This document shows, piece by piece, positions 16,406 through 25,500 of a stretch of 48,894 nt of DNA. The notes under the pieces are model-generated. The model saw nothing but the letters and a program-made list of their open reading frames with translations. It was not told where the DNA came from and made no database searches. A program made the translations under genes and the position numbers. The stretch spans positions 1 through 48,894 of the forward strand of contig JAEUUV010000279.1 of the NCBI GenBank assembly GCA_016787285.1. The letters run 5' to 3'. The stretch comes from Saprospiraceae bacterium. Its GTDB lineage: Bacteria > Bacteroidota > Bacteroidia > Chitinophagales > Saprospiraceae. Positions within the stretch are counted from its first letter, which is position 1. Each line of letters starts with the position of its first letter.

Positions 16406-18289
16406 ATGCAATACCTCGCCTATCTCAACAAATTTTTCTGGAAATACCGCTGGCGATTCCTGCTCGGGATTGTGTTTGTGGGCTTGGCCAACTGGTTTCG
16501 GGTGTGGCAGCCGAAAGTCATCCGCGAGGCACTGGATACGGTAGTGATACAGGTGCGGCATTATCAGGAAACCGGCGGCATTGCTGCGCACCCGGAAGCC
16601 TACGAAGAATTGGGCACTCAAATCGCCTGGTTCGGCGCAGCGGTCATTGCGCTGGCCATGCTGATGGGCTTGTTTATGTTTTTCATGCGCCAGACGATCA
16701 TCGTCATGAGTCGCCTCATTGAGTACGATATGCGCAAGGAGCTGTTTGCGCACTACACAAAACTCGACCTGGCATTTTTCAAACGAAACAGCACGGGCGA
16801 CCTCATGTCGCGCATTTCGGAGGATGTATCCAAAGTCCGCATGTTTCTCGGACCTACCATTCTGTACGGTCTCGACCTGATCTTTTTATTCGTGCTCACC
16901 ATTTCGTCCATGCTGCGGGTAAGTGTGCCGCTCACGCTGTGGTCGCTGCTGCCCCTGCCGTTTTTGAGCATCTCGATTTACTGGGTGAGCAGCGTGATGA
17001 ACAAGCGCAGTGAAAAAATCCAGCAGCAACTGGCCGCGCTAACCAGCACCGCACAGGAAGTGTACAGCGGTATCCGGGTGGTGAAAAGTTATGCGCAGGA
17101 AGACGCCATGGGACGCCATTTTGCCGAACAAAGCGAAGTGTACCGCAAAAAAACACTGGGCCTCACCCGCGTGGATGCGTTCTTTTTTCCGCTCATGGTG
17201 CTCATGGTAGGCGCCAGCACGATCATCACGGTGTATGTGGGTGGCTTGCTCGTGGTGGACGGCTCCATCACCACCGGGAACATCGCCGAATTTGTCATCT
17301 ACATCAACATGCTCACCTGGCCCGTCACGGCCATCGGCTGGATCGCCTCCCTGACCCAACAAGCCGCCGCATCCCAAAAACGCATCAACGAATTCCTGCA
17401 AACCACCCCAACCGTAACCAGACCAGTCAACCAGTCAACCAGTCAACCAATAAACCAGTCAACCAATCAACCAGTCAACCAGTCAACCAATAAACCAGTC
17501 AACCAGTCAACCAGTCAACCAATCAACCAGCCAACCAGTCAACCAAAGGGCCACATCGTTTTTGAAAACGTCGGTTTCGTGTATCCCGACACAGGTATTC
17601 GAGCGCTGGAAAACGTGTCGTTCGAGTTACTTCCGGGGCAAAAGATGGCCATTGTGGGGCGTACCGGCGCCGGCAAAACAACCATTGCCGACCTCTTGCT
17701 GCGCATGTACGATGTCACCGAAGGACGTATCCTGCTGGACGGCAAAGACCTGCGCGAACACGACCTGTACCACCTGCGCCGCAGCATCGGATACGTGCCG
17801 CAGGACGTGTTCCTGTTTTCCGACACGGTGCAGGGCAACATTGCTTTCGGCAAAGCCGGCCTCGCACGCGAGGAGGCGGAATTTTTTGCAAAAAGCGCCG
17901 CTGTTCACGGCGACATTACGGGTTTGCCGAAAGGCTATGATACGCTGGTGGGCGAGCGGGGCGTGACTTTGTCCGGCGGACAAAAACAGCGCATCAGCAT
18001 CGCGCGGGCATTTGCCAAACAACCCCGGATCGTGTTGCTGGACGACTGCCTGTCGGCGGTAGACACCCACACAGAAAGCCAGATTCTGGGCTATCTCGAG
18101 CAGGCTTTGGCCGACAGGACGGCCATCATCATCACGCACCGGATTCACGCAATGCTGCAATTCGACAAGATCATCGTGCTGGAAAACCACCGGATAGCCG
18201 ACTCGGGCACGCATGAAGAACTGCTGGCTCGCGGTGGCTACTATGCCGAAATGTTTGAAAAACAATCGGCGGGTGGGTTGGTAGAGTAA
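16406..18289 (+). CDS. ABC exporter, fused TMD-NBD (MdlA/YheI-like half-transporter)
   Basis: 627 residues from the ATG at 16406 (MQYLAYLNKFFWKY); the frame is open further upstream only through the dispersed repeat. Six membrane helices (about 1-320) are followed by the nucleotide-binding domain with Walker A GRTGAGKTT, Q-loop YVPQDVF, signature LSGGQKQR and H-loop ITHR. Walker B reads IVLLDDCLSAVD: the usual catalytic Glu is Asp, as in the degenerate half of heterodimeric exporters. The linker (about residues 339-380) is an NQSTSQPI-like repeat encoded by 8-bp tandem units. Exports an unknown substrate. Confidence 0.88.
   Translation: MQYLAYLNKFFWKYRWRFLLGIVFVGLANWFRVWQPKVIREALDTVVIQVRHYQETGGIAAHPEAYEELGTQIAWFGAAVIALAMLMGLFMFFMRQTIIVMSRLIEYDMRKELFAHYTKLDLAFFKRNSTGDLMSRISEDVSKVRMFLGPTILYGLDLIFLFVLTISSMLRVSVPLTLWSLLPLPFLSISIYWVSSVMNKRSEKIQQQLAALTSTAQEVYSGIRVVKSYAQEDAMGRHFAEQSEVYRKKTLGLTRVDAFFFPLMVLMVGASTIITVYVGGLLVVDGSITTGNIAEFVIYINMLTWPVTAIGWIASLTQQAAASQKRINEFLQTTPTVTRPVNQSTSQPINQSTNQPVNQSTNKPVNQSTSQPINQPTSQPKGHIVFENVGFVYPDTGIRALENVSFELLPGQKMAIVGRTGAGKTTIADLLLRMYDVTEGRILLDGKDLREHDLYHLRRSIGYVPQDVFLFSDTVQGNIAFGKAGLAREEAEFFAKSAAVHGDITGLPKGYDTLVGERGVTLSGGQKQRISIARAFAKQPRIVLLDDCLSAVDTHTESQILGYLEQALADRTAIIITHRIHAMLQFDKIIVLENHRIADSGTHEELLARGGYYAEMFEKQSAGGLVE
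17421..17544 (+). repeat. 8-bp tandem repeat (AACCAGTC/AACCAATC) inside the ABC transporter
   Basis: Fifteen 8-bp units, mostly AACCAGTC with AACCAATC, AACCAATA and AACCAGCC variants, plus a partial unit. Three units equal eight codons, so the encoded peptide repeats every eight residues (NQSTSQPI, NQSTNQPV). Gain or loss of one unit would shift the frame ahead of the nucleotide-binding domain; one shifted frame meets TAA in the AACCAATA AACC units. Confidence 0.92.
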
Positions 18290-18298
18290 GCGGGCCTC

Positions 18299-19249
18299 TT
18301 ACGCCACCTGGGATGCCGCCGGGGTTGTTGCGCCGGCCGGCATTTCCGTCGTCTCACGCGGTTGGGTTTGCTCCACCAGCCGCCGGGCCTCCCGCAGGGC
18401 TTGCGCGTGGAAACTTTCCGGCGGCACCGCTTTGGCAAACTTGGCCAGATCGGCCCAGCGGAACAGTTCGGCCAGCGGCACGAGAAGGGATTCGGGCAAG
18501 GAGCGTTCACCCAATTGACGCAGGATGTCGTCGGATGCGGATTCCAGCGCGGGTATCTGGAAGCGATGCTCCAGGTATTCCCGCAGGATGCGGGTCAGTT
18601 CCGAGTAGTACGTCTTGATTTCGCCCCGCTGCCAGTACCCTCGGCGCTCCAGTTCGGCAAGTTGGCGCCGGGCCAGTTCGTGGGGCGGCAAGCGAAGTAC
18701 GCGTTCGGCGAGCAGCCCCGACTTTTTTTTGCGCAGCAAAAACCACCACACGGCCAGCGCCAATACGAGTACGGCTCCGCCAATGATGGCAAAGGGCAGC
18801 AGAAAATCGGTCCAGTCGGCGTGCTCGCGCCGGATGTCTTTGATGCCGTTCATCTCTGCGAGTTCATCGGGCGCCGGCGTGGGCAATACGTTCAATTCGA
18901 GCGGATTGGTTTGCAGGGTAACGCCGTCGGACAGGGCAATGCCGAGCGGCGGCAGCCAAAGTTGGGCGGAGTCGAATGCGATGAGCGAAATGTCGTTGGC
19001 CCAGCGCCCGTCGCGATTTTGCCAGCCGGTGGAACCGAGGATATTTTGAGCAGGAAGCAGGGTTTCCCAGGGAGAAAAGTCTACGTTGGCGGGTTGGCCC
19101 AGGTGGGCCGGTACGCTCAGGTGCAAGACGAACGGGTTGCCGGTTTCCACGTAGCCGCTGTCGAACGAGGCTACGGCATCGGTGGTCTGTGCGCCGAGCG
19201 ACAGGGCGAAAAAATGAAAAAAGAGGAATGCTAAAGGATAAATTTTCAC
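18299..19249 (-). CDS. Exported single-TM protein, BatD/DUF4381-like
   Basis: 316 residues from a GTG at 19249, which gives a signal peptide ending SLGAQ; a TTG at 19276 is the alternative. A periplasmic beta-rich domain (about 20-145) with a BatD-like layout is followed by one membrane helix (LLPFAIIGGAVLVLALAVWWF, given by its core VLALAVWWFLL) and a cytoplasmic helical domain with ELARRQLAELERRGYW and YYSELTRILREYLE, as in DUF4381. Such proteins usually lie beside MoxR/BatA genes, which are absent here. Confidence 0.65.
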   Translation of the reverse strand: MKIYPLAFLFFHFFALSLGAQTTDAVASFDSGYVETGNPFVLHLSVPAHLGQPANVDFSPWETLLPAQNILGSTGWQNRDGRWANDISLIAFDSAQLWLPPLGIALSDGVTLQTNPLELNVLPTPAPDELAEMNGIKDIRREHADWTDFLLPFAIIGGAVLVLALAVWWFLLRKKKSGLLAERVLRLPPHELARRQLAELERRGYWQRGEIKTYYSELTRILREYLEHRFQIPALESASDDILRQLGERSLPESLLVPLAELFRWADLAKFAKAVPPESFHAQALREARRLVEQTQPRETTEMPAGATTPAASQVA

Positions 19250-19283
19250 TGCGGTATGTTCCGTTTGAAGCCCCAAATTTTGA

Positions 19284-19496
19284 CTTTTTTGCGCAGTTAA
19301 ACATCATCCGGTTCGGTTTTCCTTTTGCGCCGCCGCCAAAGCCTCACCGCAAGCATGGCACGATGTTCGCTATTTGCCTGCCCGCCGGTACCTTTCCGAC
19401 TTTAACGAAAATACCCGTTTCATGGGCAACCGTTCCTGCCACGGCGGCGTCATTGGCCTGATTGAACGCACCGTAATCCGCAGTTTTACCAACTAA
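19284..19496 (+). pseudogene. Possible remnant open frame before sprA
   Basis: A 70-codon frame without a convincing start codon is open from 19284 to a TAA at 19494-19496; its tail reads HGGVIGLIERTVIRSF. Codon use looks like that of real genes nearby. It may be the 3' remnant of a lost gene or chance. The rest of the 19250-19520 gap shows no clear promoter consensus. Confidence 0.2.
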
Positions 19497-19520
19497 ATAC
19501 TGTTTACCTGCTTTTTGAAA

Positions 19521-22500
19521 ATGACGAAGAAGAACATCCTTCTTGCGACAGCCGGACTGTTTTCCCTTGCCGCCTTATACGCCTACTCGAGCTCCGAACT
19601 TCTGGTGCCTCGTACTGCTGCGTACTTCGAACCGCGTACCTCGTACGTTGCCCCCCCCGACACGGTTCCGCCGTTGGACGACCGCAAGGACGACTTCCTG
19701 AACGGGAAGCCCAAAAACACCGTGGACCTGCAGGATCCCAAAGCCATCCAGAAGGAGGTGGAGTACGACCCCATCACGAACATGTACATCATCACCGAAA
19801 AAATCGGTGACGACTACTTCCGGGCACCCACCTACATGACCTTTGACGAATACGTCCGCTGGCGCGATCAAAAACAGCAACAGGAGTTTTTTGACCGTAT
19901 GCTGGGCGTGTCCACTCCCGGAGGGAAAAACGGCGGTGCTGCCGACCCGATCGCCAAGTTCGAGGTCAAAACCGGCCTGGTGGAACGCCTGTTCGGCGGC
20001 ACCAACGTAGACATCAAACCGCAAGGCAATATCAACCTCACCTTCGGCTACAACTGGCAGCGCGTGCAAAACCCCATCCTCACCCTGCGCCAGCAGAGTA
20101 TCGGGAATTTCGACTTCGACATGGACATCAACATGAGCGCGGCGGGGCAGATCGGGGAAAAACTCAAAATCAATTTCAACTACAACACGCAAGCCACGTT
20201 CGACTTCGACAACCAGATGAAGTTGAGCTACGACACCAAAAACTTTTCCGAAGACGAAATCATCCAGAACATCGAGGCCGGCAACGTGTCCATGCCCCTG
20301 CGCTCCAACCTCATTCAGGGCGTGCAAAACCTGTTCGGTTTCAAAACAGCCCTGAAATTCGGTCACCTGAACGTCACCCTGCTTGCCGCCCAGCAACGCT
20401 CCCGCCAGAGTAACCTGTCCCTGCAGGGCGGCTCCCAGTTGCAGACCTTCCAGAAACTCGTGGACGAGTACGACGAAAACCGCCACTTCCTGCTCAGCCA
20501 CTGGAACCGCGCCCAGTTCGAGCCTTCACTCATGTGCCTGCCCGTGCCCCTGTCCCAGTTTACCATCACCCGGATGGAGGTGTGGGTCAGTACCGTGCAG
20601 CAACAGCAGGACCAAAACAGAACCCAACGCACCATCGTCGCGCTCATGGACATGGGCGAACCCAAACCCTACCTCGACGGCTCCACAGCCGATCGTCCCG
20701 ACTACTCCGTGCTGGTGCCACCGGCACAGGATTTCAAAGGCGAAGGCCTGCCGGCCAACCAGAACAACAACCTGTACCCCACGATTTTGGGCGACGTCAC
20801 CGCAGATTCCACCCTGCGTTTGCAGGACAAAATCCTGCCGCACTTAGTCAACAACCTCAACCTGCGCCAAATTCGCGACTTCGAGGTGGTAAATGCCCGC
20901 CCCCTGTCGCCCTCGGAGTACACGTACCACGACCAACTCGGATTCATCAGTATCAGCTCCAACGTACAACCCGACCAGGTGGTGGGCGCGGCGTTTGAAT
21001 ACACCTACAACGGCGTTGCGTACAAAGTCGGTGAGTTCAGCAGCGATCTGGCCAATACCGACTCGGCGAGCCAGACGGCCAACGTGTTGTTCGTCAAAAT
21101 GCTGAAAGGCACCACGGCCAACGTGCGTTTCCCGATCTGGGACCTGATGATGAAAAACGTGTACTCCGTCGGTTCCGTCAACGTGGACCCGCAGGAGTTC
21201 CGCTTCGATATTTTTTACGAAGATCCGGGCAAGGGCCAGAAACGTTTTTTGAACGGCTCCGACATTCCTCCCGGCGTTTCCGGCATTCCGCTCCTCCAGA
21301 TTTTCCGGCTCGATACGCTCAACCTGCAAGGCGACCCCGGTCCCGACGGTATCTTCGACTTTGTGCCCGGCCTGACCATCAACCTGCGCAACGGCCGCGT
21401 CATGTTTCCTGTACTGGAACCCTTCGGCGCACACTTAGCCAACAAACTGCAGGCCGCCGGCGCTTCGCAAGCGACCATTGAGAAATACGTGTATCCCCAG
21501 TTGTACGACTCCACCCTGTTCCGGGCGCGTGAGTTCCAGCAACTCAACCGATTCGCACTCAAGGGTTCGTACAAATCGTCCACGTCGTCTGAAATTTCCC
21601 TCGGCACCTTCAACCTCCCGCGCGGCTCCGTGCGGGTGAGTGCAGGCAGCCGCCAGTTGTATGAAAACCAGGACTACATCGTGGACTACAACATCGGCAA
21701 GGTGAAAATTCTGGCCGAGGACATCCTGCAGTCGGGGCAGAGCGTGAACGTCAGTTTTGAGGACAACACCCTGTTCGGCTTCCAGAACCGCACCATGTTC
21801 GGCGCCCGGTTCGACTACACCATCGGCAAGGACATCAACATCGGCGCCACGTACATGAACCTGTTCGAGCGCCCGCTCACCCAAAAGGTGAACTACGGCG
21901 ACGACCCGATCAACAACAAGATGTACGGCTTCGATTTCAGCATTTCCAAAGAAGCGCCCTGGCTGACCAAATTAGTGGACAAAATCCCGCTCATTGACAC
22001 CAAGGAGCCTTCGAGCATTTCGGCTCAGGCCGAAATGGCTTTCCTGCAACCCGGTCACAATGCCGCCATCAACCAGGCCAGCGAGTCGGGCGGTATCGCG
22101 TACATTGACGACTTCGAGGGCAGCACGGCCAACTTGCCCTTAGCCAACCCGGCCAACAGTTGGGTGATTGCTTCCGTGCCGCAGGGCGACAACTTGTTGT
22201 TCCCGGAAAACGCTGCCGACAACCTCGCGCTCGGCGCCAATCGCGCGCGGCTTTCCTGGTATGTGGCCGACCCCAGCGCCCGCGACCAGGTGGACGGCAA
22301 CAACCCCTACACCCGTCTGATCCAGTTTCAGGACATTTTCCCCAACCGCCAACTCACGCCACTCGAGCAGTCGGCCTTGCGCCCGCTTGACGTGACCATT
22401 TTCCCCCGCGAACGCGGTCCGTATAACTTTGAAATCCCGGACGGCTACCCCGGTTTTTCCCAGGGTCTGACCACTACGGGCGAACTGGATCAGCCGGAAA

Positions 22501-25500
22501 CCCGCTGGGCCGGCTTCATGCGCGCCCTGAACACGGTGGATTTTGAGGCCGCCAACATCGAGTTTGTGGAATTCTGGATGCTGAATCCGTACATGGACAA
22601 AGGCGACGGCACCAACGTGTCCAAAGACGGCGACATGTACATTGACCTTGGCTATGTTTCGGAAGACATCATGCGCGACTCGCGCCAGTTTTTTGAAAAT
22701 GCCATCCCCACGGGCGGAACCGTCGGCTCTACCGCCGACACGCGCTGGGGCCGGATACCGCTTCTGCAACCCGTGGTGAATGCCTTCGACAACGACCCGG
22801 CCAAACGCGACCTGCAGGACCTTGGTCTCGACGGTCTCAACGACTCTATTGAGCGCGTATTTTTTGCAGACTGGCTGAACGTCATCCTGGCTTCCTCCCT
22901 GTCGCCAAATGCCAAAGCGGCTATTGAAGCCGATCCCTCCAACGACAACTTTGTGTTTTTCCGCGATCCGGCTTTCGATGCCACCACACCGGGCCTGCTG
23001 GAGCGCTACCGGAGATTCAACAGCACGCAGGGCAACTCGCCTGCGAATGAAACGCAGAGCCTCAACCCCTCTGCCACCACCTTGCCCGACAACGAAGACA
23101 TCAACCGGGACCTCTCGCTGAACCAGTCGGAGTCGTATTTCCGCTACAAAATCCCGCTCAAAAAGCGCCTCGTCACCTTCAACGACGGTGTGCAGATGGA
23201 GGTGCTGGACACCGAAGACCCCGCGCTTCGCGACCTCGTGACCGACACCGTGGTGTTCGACCGCAACGGCGCCCGCTTCGTGTGGTACCGCTTCAAAATG
23301 CCGATTGACTACAACCGTCGCGAGGCCATCAACGACATTCAGGATTTCCGCGCCATTCGCTTCGTGCGCATGTTCTGGAAAGGTTTTGACGAGCGCACCA
23401 CGTTCCGCTTTGCCACCCTCGAACTGGGCCGCAACCAGTGGCGGCGGTATACCCAACCCCTGCCGCGCCTCGGCCCCGACGGTGTGGGTTGCGACGACCC
23501 TGGCACCTCCCAGATACCGTTCGACGTGAACGCCGTGAGCATCGAACAAAACTCGGCCAGGGCGCCGTTCAATTACACCATTCCGTACGGGATTTCCCGG
23601 GAACAGTCCGTGGGCGCTTTCCCTGATATTTTGCAAAATGAACAGGCGCTCGCCATCAGCATTTGCAGCCTGACCCACTGTGCCGCACGTGGTATTTTCA
23701 AAATGATCAACATGGACCTGCGCCAGTTCAACCGCATGAAAATGTTTGTGCACGGCGAACGGGTGGATGAGCCTTTGGACTCCAACGACATGACGGTGTT
23801 CATACGCCTGGGCTCCGACTTTTCGAACAACTACTACGAGTACGAATTGCCGCTCATACCGTCGAACCCCGACAACGTGGTGAACGGCAACCCCGATACC
23901 CGTTCGTACAAAGAGGAAGTGTGGCGCCCGGAGAACAACTTCGATTTCCCGCTTAGCCTGCTCACGGAAGTGAAGAAAATGCGAAATGCCGACCCGAACT
24001 GGGATTATACTTTGCCCTTCACCATCACCGACCCGGAGAATCCGCGGGCCAAGGTCAAAGTAGTGGGCAACCCCAACCTCGGTTTTGTGAAAGGCGCTAT
24101 GATCGGGGTGCGAAATGTGGATGAAACCCAGGTGCCGCACTGCGTGGAGGTGTGGGTCAACGAACTGCGCCTCAACGGATTCAACGAACAGGCCGGATAC
24201 GCGGGACAGGCCCGGGTGGATATGAAATTAGCCGACCTCGGGAACATTGCCGTGGCCGGCAACTACTCCAGTATCGGCTGGGGCAGCATTGAGCAGAAAC
24301 TCGTGCAACGCCAGCGCGAGGAGATTATCCAGTTCGACATTTCCACCAACATCGAACTCGGCAAGTTTTTCCCGCAGGGCTTCGGTTTGCGCCTGCCCTT
24401 CTACGCCCAGTATTCCAACACCACCAAAAACCCCGAGTACGACCCCTACGACCTCGACATCAAACTGGCGGACAAACTTGACGCCGAAGCCAATGCCGCC
24501 AAACGCGACAGTATCCGGGCAAGCGCGCAGGACGTGGTCACCGTGCGCGGCTTCAACTTCACCAATGTACGCAAGGAACACACCGGCTCGCCGCGTAAAA
24601 TCCGGCTGCCCTGGCATATCGAAAATTTCAGCCTGACCTACGCCTTCAACCAGGAGCGGCGGCGCAATCCGTTCATCCTGAACGACGAGACAAACCGCTA
24701 CAAAGGCGCGCTCGACTACCAGTACGCCACCGGCATGAAGCCCATTGAGCCGTTCAAAAAACTGATCAAAAACGATACCTGGCTCAAGTGGCTCAAGGAG
24801 TTCAATTTCAACCCCTTGCCCAACACCTACGGGTTCAACACCACGCTCGAACGCGTGTCGCAGGTGACAACCTACCGCTTTGCCGGCGAAGACCCGGCGC
24901 TGAACACCTACTACAACCGCCGCTTCACCTGGGATCGCAACTACGACCTCGGCTGGGACATCACCAAAAACCTGCGCTTCAGTTTCGACGCGCAGGTGCG
25001 CAGCCTGATTGACGAACCGCAACAACTCGAAAACGGCATCCCCGTGACGCCCGAAGCGCGCCGCGATTCGATCTGGAAAAACATCAAAAATCTGGGTCGC
25101 CCGAAGAATTACGCCCACAACGCCACCCTCAACTATACGCTGCCGTTCAAGATGATCCCGATGATGGACTGGATCACCGTGAAAGCCTCGTACAATGCGG
25201 GATACACCTGGACGGCCCAGTCGCTCAAACTTCAGTACATGGGCGAAGTGCCGCCCGAGCACGCCAACAACGTCAACCTGCGTTCGCTTGGCCACGTGAT
25301 TCAAAACAAGAACACCCGCCAGATCAACGGCACATTCAGTTTTGAAAACCTGTACAACAAGAGCAAGTACCTCGGCAAGATCAATAAACCGGGTGGCGGG
25401 GGTGGCCCCGGCGCTCCGGGTGGCAGCAACAACCCGATCAACCGCAACATACCCCGCGACATGCCCGGCAGCGGCGGCTTGCCGGGTAGCGACAAAGTTC

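Noticed and set aside
17421-17544. CRISPR array
   Set aside because: The units are 8 bp with no spacers, lie in a coding frame and have no cas genes near.
22140-24140. 666-codon minus-strand open frame within sprA
   Set aside because: Antisense to well-conserved SprA sequence; composition (His/Val/Gly-rich) is that of a codon shadow.
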